From the NCBI RefSeq assembly GCF_026241195.1, contig NZ_JAPFQO010000009.1, forward strand, positions 124,001-188,000: a DNA stretch of 64,000 nt, in the 5' to 3' direction. This stretch comes from Pontibacter anaerobius (GTDB lineage Bacteria; Bacteroidota; Bacteroidia; Cytophagales; Hymenobacteraceae). The translations under genes were made by a program, and so were the position numbers. The notes beneath the pieces are model-generated. The model made no database searches. It was not told where the DNA came from and saw only the letters and a program-made list of their open reading frames with translations. Shown here piece after piece: positions 18,460 through 26,424 of the stretch. Within the stretch, counting starts at the first letter, position 1, and every line of letters starts with the position of its first letter.

Positions 18460-18675
18460 ATGAACTACAACGATTTAAAAGACCAGGAACTGTTTGTAGA
18501 GGCAAGCGCCATCAGATTTTATATGCGCCAGGAAGGCTGGGTAAACCGTGGAGAAGTAGTAAGCTACCGCGATACCTATGTACAGGACCGAGACCAGGCC
18601 CCGGCAACACAAGAGCAAAACGTGCAGTACGCATCCAGGCAGCGCAGCTGGATTGAGTGGCCTAAGTTTGCGTAA
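18460..18675 (+). CDS. Small hypothetical protein (71 aa)
   Basis: Starts at ATG 18460, preceded by GAAGAAG; a TTG at 18448 would add four residues. The product is hydrophilic and acidic-basic mixed, with MNYNDLKDQELFVEASAIRFY followed by a short beta-like segment (VVSYRDTYVQ) and a conserved-looking tail RSWIEWPKFA. No leader or membrane span. I do not recognise it. It is single, between a terminator and a repeat-rich gap. Confidence 0.5.
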   Translation: MNYNDLKDQELFVEASAIRFYMRQEGWVNRGEVVSYRDTYVQDRDQAPATQEQNVQYASRQRSWIEWPKFA

Positions 18676-18840
18676 AGTAAAATTTTAATATAGGATCAGC
18701 TCTTGTTGTGCCGGCTTTTGCTAGTATAACAGGAGCTGATTTGTTTTATACTTTTCAGATTAAATTTGATGGTTGCTGCTGCGTGGTATATACTTTCCTC
18801 GTTTATACTTTAGCCGCTGCTGATCCACTTTTTATCCTTC

Positions 18841-18895
18841 CTGGCGCAAGTCTTCAGACTTGTGTCCAACAATAGTGTCGAGTCTATGACTCGAC
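18841..18895. repeat. REP-like palindromes, copy 1
   Basis: 18841-18867 matches the complement of 32110-32136 exactly over 27 bases and contains CAAGTCT-TC-AGACTTG. A second perfect hairpin, GTCGAGTC-TAT-GACTCGAC, follows at 18877-18895. Such paired extragenic palindromes are usually mobilised by a RAYT-type transposase, none of which is in this window. Confidence 0.75.
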
Positions 18896-18926
18896 TGGCT
18901 TGAAAAGCCATATCTGATACTTTGGC

Positions 18927-19192
18927 TATACTTTAGTGGCTGCTGCTTCTCGCAACTTGAAACAAGCTATCCTTTCTAGCTACTGCTGATCCTCAGTCCT
19001 ACAAACCTAGGGTTGCACCTCCGGCCTTGGCGCCCTCCAGCCCGGGAGGGCTCGTCTTCCCGCATCGCGCTGTGTTCCCTCCTGCCTCCGCTGCGCTGCG
19101 GCTGCCCTTGCCGGGCACCGGATCTCACAAGGCGCTCTTTGCCGAGGGCCCCTACCCCCACGGAAAGACTGGGATCAGATTCGATAGCCATC
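18927..19192 (+). repeat. Dispersed repeat family A, copy 2 (about 266 bp)
   Basis: Starts at TATACTT (18927), shares the segments AAACAAGCTATCC, CTGATCCTCAGTC, the CCCTCCAGCCCGGGAGGG palindrome and GGAAAGACTGGGATCAGA with the copies at 1798 and (inverted) 31974. Middle part differs from copy 1 more than copy 3 does, so the copies are diverged. Confidence 0.85.
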
Positions 19193-19396
19193 GCTATACC
19201 ACTTGAACCGGACTCCCTCTCCTGTTTTAGAGGTAGGGGCTCTCGAGAAAAGGAATGGGCTAGGGAGAGGTAAAAAGGCTAAAACTGTTGGATGTGTCGC
19301 TGACGCAAAAAAACGCCTGTGTCGCAAAGGGTTATGCTCCCTTCCCAAAACTTGCTAAAAACACCTGTATCTACTACATTACGCTTTTCTTGCTCT

Positions 19397-20329
19397 ATGA
19401 AAAAGTCACTCGTCCTTGCCTTTATACTTGCCACACCTTTACTCGGGCTGGCACAAAGAAGTAAGCCTGATGCAGCCTTGCTGTTGCGGGATGTAAAGGT
19501 GCTGTCAGCCGACTCGATGCAGGGCCGTAGAAGCGGTTCTGAGGGTAACCTGATGGCGCAGGAGTATATCCTGAAACGTTTCCGGGAGATTGGACTGAAG
19601 CCGTTTAACAACAGCTACAAGCAGCACTTTGAGATAGACACAAAGCGGGCGAAGGTGCCGGAGGCGACGAACCTTATAGGTTACATTCCCGGAAAATCGG
19701 ATAAGGCCATTATTGTAACGGCCCACTACGACCATATAGGTCAGCGGGATGGCGAAGTATATAACGGTGCCGACGACAATGCATCCGGTGTAGGGGCACT
19801 GCTGGCGGCGGCGGCCTATTTTGCAAAACACCCCCCAAAGCATACTATCATCTTTGCCGCACTGGATGGCGAAGAACTGGGGCTACAGGGGGCAAAAGCT
19901 TTTCTGGATAACCCACCGGTGCCACTGCACAAAATTCTCCTGAACGTGAACATGGATATGCTGGGTATCAATGGCAAAGGAGAACTTTACGCCAGCGGCA
20001 CGTTTCATAACCCCGAACTGAAGCCGTACCTGCTGAAAGTGAAGCCGCGGGAAAAAGCCCGTTTAGTGCTGGGCCACGACCAGCCAGACCAGGGCCACGA
20101 CGACTGGACAAACCAATCAGACCATTTCAGGTTTCATGAGCGTGGCATTCCCTATGTGTATTTTGGCGTGGAAGACCACCCGCACTACCACAAACCTTCA
20201 GATGACTTCGAGAACATCAACCATACTTTTTACCCTGACGCGGCCGCTTTAGTGATTGATTTCCTGGAGTTGATAGACACTGACTTACAGCGCCTGCCCT
20301 TAAAGAATCAGGCAGCCAAACCTGAGTAA
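19397..20329 (+). CDS. M28-family zinc aminopeptidase, secreted
   Basis: A 310-residue protein from the ATG at 19397, giving a signal peptide (about 1-20, LLGLAQ); the longer open frame upstream is repeat-derived and has no leader. The M28 co-catalytic zinc site is complete: TAHYDHIG near residue 107, NGADDNASG, the catalytic DGEELGLQG, the NVNMDMLG ligand, and the SDHFRFHERGIPYVYF block carrying the last histidine. M28 enzymes remove N-terminal amino acids from peptides. A single-domain periplasmic or outer-membrane form is suggested because there is no T9SS tail. Confidence 0.93.
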   Translation: MKKSLVLAFILATPLLGLAQRSKPDAALLLRDVKVLSADSMQGRRSGSEGNLMAQEYILKRFREIGLKPFNNSYKQHFEIDTKRAKVPEATNLIGYIPGKSDKAIIVTAHYDHIGQRDGEVYNGADDNASGVGALLAAAAYFAKHPPKHTIIFAALDGEELGLQGAKAFLDNPPVPLHKILLNVNMDMLGINGKGELYASGTFHNPELKPYLLKVKPREKARLVLGHDQPDQGHDDWTNQSDHFRFHERGIPYVYFGVEDHPHYHKPSDDFENINHTFYPDAAALVIDFLELIDTDLQRLPLKNQAAKPE

Positions 20330-20559
20330 ATTGAGTCTGGTTGTTTCTTTTTCTTGAGCCAAAATACAAACCATCTAGGCTCAAGGTATATTTTATACTT
20401 TGACTATTCTGATATTCCAATATATTTATCGGTAAACCATCATCTTTCTTACAGATAAACCGTAGAGAAGAAGAAGTTTAGAGCAGCTTGAAATGCTTGG
20501 CGGCAGAAACAGTTTTCAAACTCACCTGCCATTAAATGATGTTAAACCTGTCTGAGGAT

Positions 20560-21330
20560 ATGAACAGGAAACCATACTATTTATTAATACTTTTTTCTCT
20601 TCTCTTACTTTACCCCTGGGATACACTGGCGCAACAGCAGCAGTACCGTTTTAAGCGAAACAGCAAGAGCAGTAATGTGCTGGAGCGGGGCTGGGTGATT
20701 TTGCTTGGTGGTGGTGTAACCGCTGTGCGAAGCGATATTTGCGGTAGCTGGGGCTGTAACGACTTTGGCCCGAATGTGAGTGTGGGCGGACTTTACAAGT
20801 TCTCGCCCTACTTAGGTGTGAGCGGCACGATTGACTATGTGAAATTGGGTGCGAGTGACAAAGATCGTCGTTCTCAGTTGAACTTGGCTTTTGAGTCGCA
20901 GGTAATTGAGGTGACTGGTTCGGTTTTATTAAATTTGCTTGACAGTTATGCCGGGTCAGGTAACTACCGTTCTAAGCGGAAGAGGTTTGTAGTGCCTTAC
21001 GTAAGGTTAGGGGCTGGATTTGTTTACTATAACCCGGTTTCATTTCCACGTGATCGTAGTTTAGATGAATCTCAGGTTACTTATGATCCTGAGCGAAAGT
21101 ATCCTGCCATTGCTCCTGTTGTTCCGCTTGGCGGGGGACTTCGGTTCTATATAAATGATGAGATTAGCATTGCATCTGAAATTGTTTATAGAGTAACTAA
21201 TACAGATTATTTAGATAATGTTGGGCCTAGGCAAGGCAACCCCACAACAAAAGACCAGTATGGCGTAGTGGCTATCAAACTACAGTATACACCAGTGCTC
21301 AAAAACAAGATATTCTCCAAAAAGCCTTAA
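20560..21330 (+). CDS. Outer-membrane beta-barrel protein
   Basis: A 256-residue protein from the ATG at 20560, which sits right before a signal peptide (MNRKPYYLLILFSLLLLYPWDTLAQ); an in-frame start at 20536 adds eight residues. The mature part has repeated amphipathic strands (WVILLGGGVTAVRSD, VSVGGLYKFSPYLGVSGTIDYVKLG, YVRLGAGFVYYNPVS, PLGGGLRFYINDEISIASEIVYRV, YGVVAIKLQYTPV), which fits a porin-like or PorT-like barrel. It also contains CGSWGCND, two cysteines that could pair. Function unknown. A hairpin terminator follows. Confidence 0.75.
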   Translation: MNRKPYYLLILFSLLLLYPWDTLAQQQQYRFKRNSKSSNVLERGWVILLGGGVTAVRSDICGSWGCNDFGPNVSVGGLYKFSPYLGVSGTIDYVKLGASDKDRRSQLNLAFESQVIEVTGSVLLNLLDSYAGSGNYRSKRKRFVVPYVRLGAGFVYYNPVSFPRDRSLDESQVTYDPERKYPAIAPVVPLGGGLRFYINDEISIASEIVYRVTNTDYLDNVGPRQGNPTTKDQYGVVAIKLQYTPVLKNKIFSKKP

Positions 21331-21373
21331 GCAAAATCTCATACTTAACCCCTTAATTTCTACAGCCGTAGAG

Positions 21374-21413
21374 GTAAAGGCAGGTGCATTAATGTACCTG
21401 CCTTTACTTTTAT
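21374..21413 (+). terminator. Terminator after the barrel gene at 20560
   Basis: GTAAAGGCAGGT, loop, ACCTGCCTTTAC then TTTTATAC. A 12-base perfect stem 43 bases past the stop; the T run overlaps a TATACTT heptamer 13 bases before the next start. Confidence 0.85.
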
Positions 21414-21423
21414 ACTTCTACCT

Positions 21424-22443
21424 ATGAAAACAAAAGATAAAAATACCCTCATGTGGTTAGCTGCAGGCGTTGGTGCTCTGGCAGCGGTTCGGGCGGTAAG
21501 CCGAAAGCTGAATGCCTACGACTTTAATGGGAAGACCATTTTGATAACGGGAGGAAGCCGCGGCCTGGGGCTGGTGCTGGCGCGACAGCTGGCAAAGGAG
21601 GGAGCCAGGCTGGTGCTGTGCGCCCGCGATGAAACCGAACTGGAGAATGCCCGCATGGAACTGGCAGGCAAGGGCGCCGAGGTGCTGGTGCAGAAATGCG
21701 ATGTAACAGACCGGCAGCAGGTAGAGGACATGATCACGAATGTGCAGAATGAGTTTAACCCAATTGATGTACTCATTAACAATGCCGGAGTTATACATGC
21801 CGGGCCAGTGGCGGAGATGACGGTAAAGGAGTTTGACGAAGCGATCAAAACACATTTCTGGGGGCCGGTTTATACTACGCTGGCCGTATTGCCAGCCATG
21901 AAAGCCCGTGGTGGTGGCCGCATCCTGAATATTGCCTCCATAGGTGGGGTAGTGAGCGTGCCGCACCTGGTGCCTTATAGCGCGAGTAAATTTGCACTGG
22001 TGGGGCTGTCGGAAGGGTTACGGGCGGAGCTGAAGAAGTATAACATCCTGGTAACCACTGCTACCCCCGGCCTGATGCAGACAGGTAGCCCACGCCATGC
22101 CATTATAAAAGGCCAAAATAAAAAGGAGTACACGCTATTCAAGCTTATGGACTCCAGTTCGTTAACTTCTATTTCTGCAGAGGATTCTGCTAAACAGATG
22201 CTGGATGCCTTGCGCCATGGCGATGCAGCGGTAACCACCACACTTTTTGCCACGGTGGGGGAGCTGCTCCACCGGGTTTCGCCTGGCCTTACCACCGATA
22301 TACTGGCGCTGGTAAACGCCCTGCTGCCTGGCGAAGGCGGAATTGGTAAAAATAGGGCCACGGGCCATGAAAGCGAAACGCCACTTTCGCAGTCAACGTG
22401 GACGGAGAAAACCCAGAAAGCCGCCATGCGCAACAATGAGTAG
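21424..22443 (+). CDS. Short-chain dehydrogenase/reductase with N-terminal membrane anchor
   Basis: A 339-residue SDR. An N-terminal hydrophobic segment (about 8-27) may anchor the protein to the membrane. The Rossmann domain shows TGGSRGLG (about 40-47), the CDVTD adenine-pocket motif, NNAGV, the catalytic serine region IASIGG and the YSASK motif, all in classical order. The C-terminal tail (about 270-339) is longer than usual and ends in a glutamate- and serine-rich stretch. Such membrane-linked SDRs often act on lipids or fatty-acyl compounds, but the substrate is unknown. It is transcribed with no close partner. Confidence 0.9.
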   Translation: MKTKDKNTLMWLAAGVGALAAVRAVSRKLNAYDFNGKTILITGGSRGLGLVLARQLAKEGARLVLCARDETELENARMELAGKGAEVLVQKCDVTDRQQVEDMITNVQNEFNPIDVLINNAGVIHAGPVAEMTVKEFDEAIKTHFWGPVYTTLAVLPAMKARGGGRILNIASIGGVVSVPHLVPYSASKFALVGLSEGLRAELKKYNILVTTATPGLMQTGSPRHAIIKGQNKKEYTLFKLMDSSSLTSISAEDSAKQMLDALRHGDAAVTTTLFATVGELLHRVSPGLTTDILALVNALLPGEGGIGKNRATGHESETPLSQSTWTEKTQKAAMRNNE

Positions 22444-22534
22444 CAAAGTATAATTTTATACTTGGTCCTGTTATGGCTGCAGCTATATATCCAGAATCAC
22501 TATCTTTATACTTACCAACAAAGACACCACCCTT

Positions 22535-23050
22535 ATGAAAATAAAAAACAGAGAGAAGGCCTACAACGGTTATTTCAAGATCTATAAACTAACCGTAGAG
22601 CAGGAGGGCCATACCTTTACCCGAGAGCAGTTTGACCGCGGCGATGCCGTTGCGGCGCTCGTATTTGACACCGAAAAGCAGCAGTACATCCTTACCAAGC
22701 AGTTTCGGGTGGGTTCGGAGTCGGAGCTGGTAGAGGTGGTGGCCGGCATGGTAGACCAGGGCGAACAGCCCGAGGAAAGTATAAAACGCGAGATCGAGGA
22801 AGAAACCGGCTACCACGTGGACAAGCTGGAGCATTTGCACACGTTTTACTCCTCGCCGGGCGGCACCACAGAGCGGGTGATGCTATACTATGCCGAGGTA
22901 ACGCGGCAGAATAGTGAAGGCGGCGGCAACGCACACGAGCACGAGTTCATCGAGATTCTGCATCTAACCTCTGAAGAACTGGATGCCCTCGAAACCCCTG
23001 ATGCCAAAACCATCATTGCACAGCAGTGGGCAAAGCTGAAAAGGAGATAG
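22535..23050 (+). CDS. NUDIX hydrolase, ADP-ribose/GDP-mannose pyrophosphatase type
   Basis: A 171-residue NUDIX protein. The box reads GMVDQGEQPEESIKREIEEE followed by TGY, which satisfies the GX5EX7REUXEEXGU consensus (about residues 71-93). The overall layout (an N-terminal strand region EQEGHTFTREQFDRGDAVAA, the core and a C-terminal helix) matches ADP-ribose pyrophosphatases and GDP-mannose hydrolases such as NudK, and the QFRVGSESELVEVVAG stretch is typical. It hydrolyses a nucleoside diphosphate linked to a moiety, giving housecleaning of nucleotide sugars. A perfect terminator follows. Confidence 0.9.
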   Translation: MKIKNREKAYNGYFKIYKLTVEQEGHTFTREQFDRGDAVAALVFDTEKQQYILTKQFRVGSESELVEVVAGMVDQGEQPEESIKREIEEETGYHVDKLEHLHTFYSSPGGTTERVMLYYAEVTRQNSEGGGNAHEHEFIEILHLTSEELDALETPDAKTIIAQQWAKLKRR

Positions 23051-23077
23051 CCCGGCATAACGTGATTCAAAAATTTG

Positions 23078-23113
23078 TACCAGCCATGCCTAAAGTATGG
23101 CTGGTATTTTTTT
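23078..23113 (+). terminator. Terminator after the NUDIX gene
   Basis: TACCAGCCAT, loop GCCTAAAGT, ATGGCTGGTA, then a seven-T run. It lies 28 bases after the stop and the loop plus stem contains AAGTATGG. Confidence 0.9.
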
Positions 23114-23286
23114 AGTAAGGCTACTATATAGTATATTCGTTAGGCTGGTTCTGTTTAGCTGTCTACTGTTGGTTGGCTAAACGTCATAGTGACATATATT
23201 CAGAAGTTGGGTAGTATCAAAAAAAATAATCCTTTGTGATAAAAAATCATCTCAGGCTACTAATACTTTAAGAAGACTATGCAGAA

Positions 23287-23793
23287 ATGAATCCGATTTC
23301 AAAGAAGGAGTTTGTTAAACTAATCCAGCAAAATCAAGGGCTGATAAACGGCCTTTGCAATATTTATTATCATTCCGAAGAAGACAGAAAAGACTGCCGA
23401 CAAGATATTATACTGCAGCTCTGGAGGGCTTACCCGAGCTTTAGAAACGAATCCAAGATAAGCACCTGGATGTATAAAGTTGCCCTAAACACCATCCTTT
23501 CAAAAAGCAAACAGGAAAAAAGGCGCGTACCCACAGCCCCTTTCTCTTGTACAGATTTTAACACTCCTGCAGCACCAGCTTTTGCAGATGATGAAGTACA
23601 GCAACTGCAACAGGCTATTAACTTACTTCAGGATGTTGACAAAGCAATCGTGATCCTTTACTTGGAAGGCTACAGCCACAGGGAAATTGCAGCCACTTTG
23701 TTTTTAACAGAAACGAACATCAGTACTCGCTTCAGTAGGATAAAACTCCAACTCCAAAGAGTGTTTAAGACAAAACAATATGAATCTAGATAA
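23287..23793 (+). CDS. ECF-type RNA polymerase sigma factor
   Basis: A 168-residue sigma-70 family protein with the ECF layout: region 2 (about 18-85) with the stretches QDIILQLWRAYPSFRNE and ISTWMYKVALN, then region 4 (about 108-160) with the helix-turn-helix GYSHREIAATLFLTETNISTR. Such factors redirect RNA polymerase to a small regulon, usually under an anti-sigma factor encoded next door. Here the neighbour overlaps by 14 bases and is only 67 residues long. The gene has the lower GC and AT-rich third positions of this region, unlike tex or the M36 gene. Confidence 0.92.
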   Translation: MNPISKKEFVKLIQQNQGLINGLCNIYYHSEEDRKDCRQDIILQLWRAYPSFRNESKISTWMYKVALNTILSKSKQEKRRVPTAPFSCTDFNTPAAPAFADDEVQQLQQAINLLQDVDKAIVILYLEGYSHREIAATLFLTETNISTRFSRIKLQLQRVFKTKQYESR

Positions 23794-23983
23794 TCTAAAA
23801 TCTGGCTGGCAGAAGCAAAAGGTCCTGCATGGCCTCCATAACATTGAAGAAGCAGAAATTCTCTCAATTATTGAGCCTGAGCATATCAGTAAGCCTTTCT
23901 GGTCCCTGTCAAAAAGGGCAGCCCAAAATAGCCTGATCTTCACTTTTTTGCTTCTGTGCCTTGATGGCGGCTGTGCGGTTTAA
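23780..23983 (+). pseudogene. Truncated partner of the ECF sigma factor (probable remnant)
   Basis: A 67-residue frame overlapping the sigma factor stop by 14 bases. Its start MNLDNLKSGWQKQKV is the usual opening of small Bacteroidota proteins encoded after such sigma factors, which are normally about 150-250 residues and continue through two or more membrane helices. Here the first hydrophobic stretch (SLIFTFLLLCL) runs into DGGCAV and a stop. The following 48 bases carry no continuation and lgt starts immediately. I infer that the partner was cut when the lgt-bearing segment came in, or by a frameshift. The overlap argues for co-translation of the original pair. Confidence 0.55.
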
Positions 23984-24031
23984 TAGATTGGTTTGTTACA
24001 TACCCTTTGACATCACCTATCCCAAAAAAAT

Positions 24032-24874
24032 ATGACCTATATCCATTGGAACCCTAGTCCTGTAATCGTAGACTTAGGATTCTACGAACTTAGATGGTAT
24101 TCCTTTCTCTTTGCCTTAGGTTTTGTACTGAGCTATACTGTTCTAAATGTGCAGTTTAAAGAGACAGGGTTTGGTGTGAGATTACTTGATAAACTAACAG
24201 GCTATATCGCCGCCGCCACAGTGATTGGTGCAAGACTAGGGCATTGTCTTTTTTACGATTGGGACTATTATTCAAGTCATATTTTAGAAATTTTCCTTCC
24301 CTTTCGTTTTTATCCAGAATTTGAATTCACAGGTTTCCAAGGGCTTGCAAGTCATGGAGGAATTTTTGCTATTGTGGTTGCTGTAATCCTCTTTTCCAAA
24401 AAATATGATATAAAGGCTTTGTGGATTTTTGACAAGCTTTCTGTCGTAGGCGCACTAGCAGGCGCTTGCATCCGCCTTGGAAATCTTATGAATTCTGAGA
24501 TCGTCGGAAAGCCAGCTGATGTTCCATGGGCATTTACTTTTGTGAGGGTTGATTCAATTCCCCGCCATCCTGGCCAACTTTACGAAGTCCTTACTTATCT
24601 TGCTATTTTTGCTGTGCTATTTACCTTAGATAGAAAGGCCAAAAGAGAGCCTGGATTTATTTTTGGGCTTTTCTTCGTACTATTATTTTCAACAAGATTT
24701 ATTATAGAATTCTTTAAGGCCAACCAATCTGATTTTGAATCGGGCATGCTTCTGAACATGGGCCAGTTACTTAGCATCCCTTTTATTATTTTAGGGATAG
24801 TGTTGCTGCTTACAAGAAGAAAGAGACAACTTTATGCTGCCGATTTAGAGCAAACCAACATGGTGCATAACTAA
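24032..24874 (+). CDS. lgt: Prolipoprotein diacylglyceryl transferase, AT-rich
   Basis: A 280-residue, multi-span inner-membrane enzyme (seven likely spans). It moves a diacylglyceryl group from phosphatidylglycerol to the lipobox cysteine of prolipoproteins. Family landmarks are present in order: RLGHCLFYDWDYY, SHGGIFAI with the catalytic-type histidine, the signature region RLGNLMNSEIVGKP, and HPGQLYEV. Its base composition is clearly lower in GC than the flanking genes, with third positions in A/T. It follows the broken sigma-factor partner directly, and no AAGTATA heptamer is seen from about 23,100 to 25,220. This hints at acquired DNA; a second lgt elsewhere in the genome would fit. Confidence 0.93.
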   Translation: MTYIHWNPSPVIVDLGFYELRWYSFLFALGFVLSYTVLNVQFKETGFGVRLLDKLTGYIAAATVIGARLGHCLFYDWDYYSSHILEIFLPFRFYPEFEFTGFQGLASHGGIFAIVVAVILFSKKYDIKALWIFDKLSVVGALAGACIRLGNLMNSEIVGKPADVPWAFTFVRVDSIPRHPGQLYEVLTYLAIFAVLFTLDRKAKREPGFIFGLFFVLLFSTRFIIEFFKANQSDFESGMLLNMGQLLSIPFIILGIVLLLTRRKRQLYAADLEQTNMVHN

Positions 24875-24998
24875 GGCTTCGGGTACCCCTCACCCACATT
24901 ATGCACGAGTACCGTTACAGTAAGCTTAAAAGAGCACTAAACCAGACGTGGCACAAAACTTATCTCAAGACACCGAAAACTAGCCAAAAGATCACTCT

Positions 24999-25568
24999 AT
25001 GACTATGGTATATACAAAGGAACTGTCGGCAGCACAACGTGGAGAACTACTTAGCGCATTAAAAGCCCGTTTCGAGAAAAACATGCGCCGCCACAAAGAC
25101 CTTGCATGGGCAGAGGTGCAGGCAAAGCTGGAAGCCAACACTGAAAAACTGTGGTCGCTCAACGAAATGGAAAGAACCGGAGGTGAGCCGGATGTTGTTG
25201 GCCACGATGAAAAGACAGGCGAGTATACTTTTTATGATTGCTCAGCGGAAAGCCCCAAAGGCCGCAGAAGTGTTTGTTACGACCGTGAAGCGCAGGAGTC
25301 GAGGAAAGAACACAAACCACAGAATAACGCTATGGACATGGCTGCTGCCATGGGCATTGAGCTTTTAACAGAAGAACAATACCGGAATTTGCAGCAACTA
25401 GGTGATTTTGACACAAAAACATCGAGCTGGGTGAAAACTCCCTCTGACATAAGAAAACTCGGTGGCGCTCTTTTTGCTGATTTCCGCTACGGCCATGTAT
25501 TTATATACCACAACGGTGCCCAATCTTACTATAGTGCCAGGGCGTTCCGCGGCGCGCTAAGGGTGTAA
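24999..25568 (+). CDS. DUF4256 protein
   Basis: A 189-residue soluble protein. The N-terminal helix (LSAAQRGELLSALKARFEKN), the acidic EPDVVGHDE, the ECS-type segment YTFYDCSAESPKGRR, the CYDREAQESRKEHKPQNNA stretch and the MGIELLTEEQYR and FADFRYGHVFIYHNGAQSYY motifs match the DUF4256 family, which has no known activity. Starts at the ATG at 24999 or at 25005. No leader. The gene is single; upstream is lgt, downstream a convergent lipoprotein gene. Confidence 0.85.
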   Translation: MTMVYTKELSAAQRGELLSALKARFEKNMRRHKDLAWAEVQAKLEANTEKLWSLNEMERTGGEPDVVGHDEKTGEYTFYDCSAESPKGRRSVCYDREAQESRKEHKPQNNAMDMAAAMGIELLTEEQYRNLQQLGDFDTKTSSWVKTPSDIRKLGGALFADFRYGHVFIYHNGAQSYYSARAFRGALRV

Positions 25569-25653
25569 ACAGAGCAATCTAAAAATGCTGAAGGTAAGAA
25601 ATGGATTACCAGGGTACAGCGGCCGTTGGTAGGCTCGTAAACCCTTTACCTCT

Positions 25654-26367
25654 CTATTCCTCCACCTCCCGGAACATATCTTGTGTATCGGCGGCGCCTT
25701 CTAGCGTCAGGTATTCGGCCTGTAGGGTGCGGATCTTAAGTTTATCGGAAGTACTGATCTGGCTCTCCAGCTGGCGGCGGCGCTGGTTAAGCTGGCTGTA
25801 TACGTGGTCCACATAATCCCAGTCGTTCTGTGTCCAGTTACTGCGTTTGGTGCGCACAGTGCCCATAAAAGTCAGGTATGCCTCGCGCATTTGCGAAGCT
25901 TGCAACTTGCTCAGGTCATCGTACTCGCGAAGTAGCTGTTCCTGCCATTGCGCAACCTGTTTAGCATCGAGGGGTTGCTGCATGCGTTGCTTCTGGCGCT
26001 CCTCCCATTGTTCGTAGCGGTTCTGCAACTCCCTGTACTCCGCCTTAGATTCCTCGGAGAGGCTGTCGAACTTGCTCTCCAGTCGGGCATTGCGGCGGCG
26101 CAGTTCCTCCTTTACGCCCGGCCACTCACGCCGGATGGCCGTGTCGCCTTTTGCCGCCTGTTTGTTGAGCCAGCCTCTGAATTCCTCCAACTCCTCCTCA
26201 GCCGACTCTCCGGAACGCACCACCGTAGCAGTGTCTTCCTCTACAGTGGTTACTGCAACCTCGTCTTCGCCCTCCACCTCACGGCGGCCATCGCAGCTCC
26301 ACAGTAAGGTTACAAAGCAAACTACAAAGGATATTCTCAGGGTATATGGGGCCTTTTTCATCAGCAT
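25654..26367 (-). CDS. Lipoprotein with coiled-coil region, unknown function
   Basis: A 237-residue lipoprotein: leader ending TLLWSC. After the cysteine comes an acidic stretch (EGEDEVAVTTVEEDTATVV), then long helical, charge-dense segments likely to form coiled coils (about 55-150 and 190-237; for example EEELEEFRGWLNKQA, KSEESKAEYRELQNRYEQW-like pattern, RRRQLESQIST). I know no family function. It is convergent with the DUF4256 gene and follows the GH3 lipoprotein gene on the same strand by 57 bases, so co-expression with it is possible. Confidence 0.6.
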   Translation of the reverse strand: MLMKKAPYTLRISFVVCFVTLLWSCDGRREVEGEDEVAVTTVEEDTATVVRSGESAEEELEEFRGWLNKQAAKGDTAIRREWPGVKEELRRRNARLESKFDSLSEESKAEYRELQNRYEQWEERQKQRMQQPLDAKQVAQWQEQLLREYDDLSKLQASQMREAYLTFMGTVRTKRSNWTQNDWDYVDHVYSQLNQRRRQLESQISTSDKLKIRTLQAEYLTLEGAADTQDMFREVEE

Positions 26368-26424
26368 TTTTCTTATAGCTTTATGTTTGATGCTATAGTA
26401 CGAAACTTGCCGCTACAGGATTTA

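Larger units (their letters stand above)
18676..19396. other. Repeat-rich gap before the M28 peptidase gene
   Basis: No gene supported. It contains an exact 27-base match to sequence at 32110-32136, a perfect hairpin GTCGAGTC-TAT-GACTCGAC (18877-18895), and a family A repeat (18927-19192), plus several TATACTT copies. Short open frames across 18976-19273 are repeat sequence. Confidence 0.7.
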
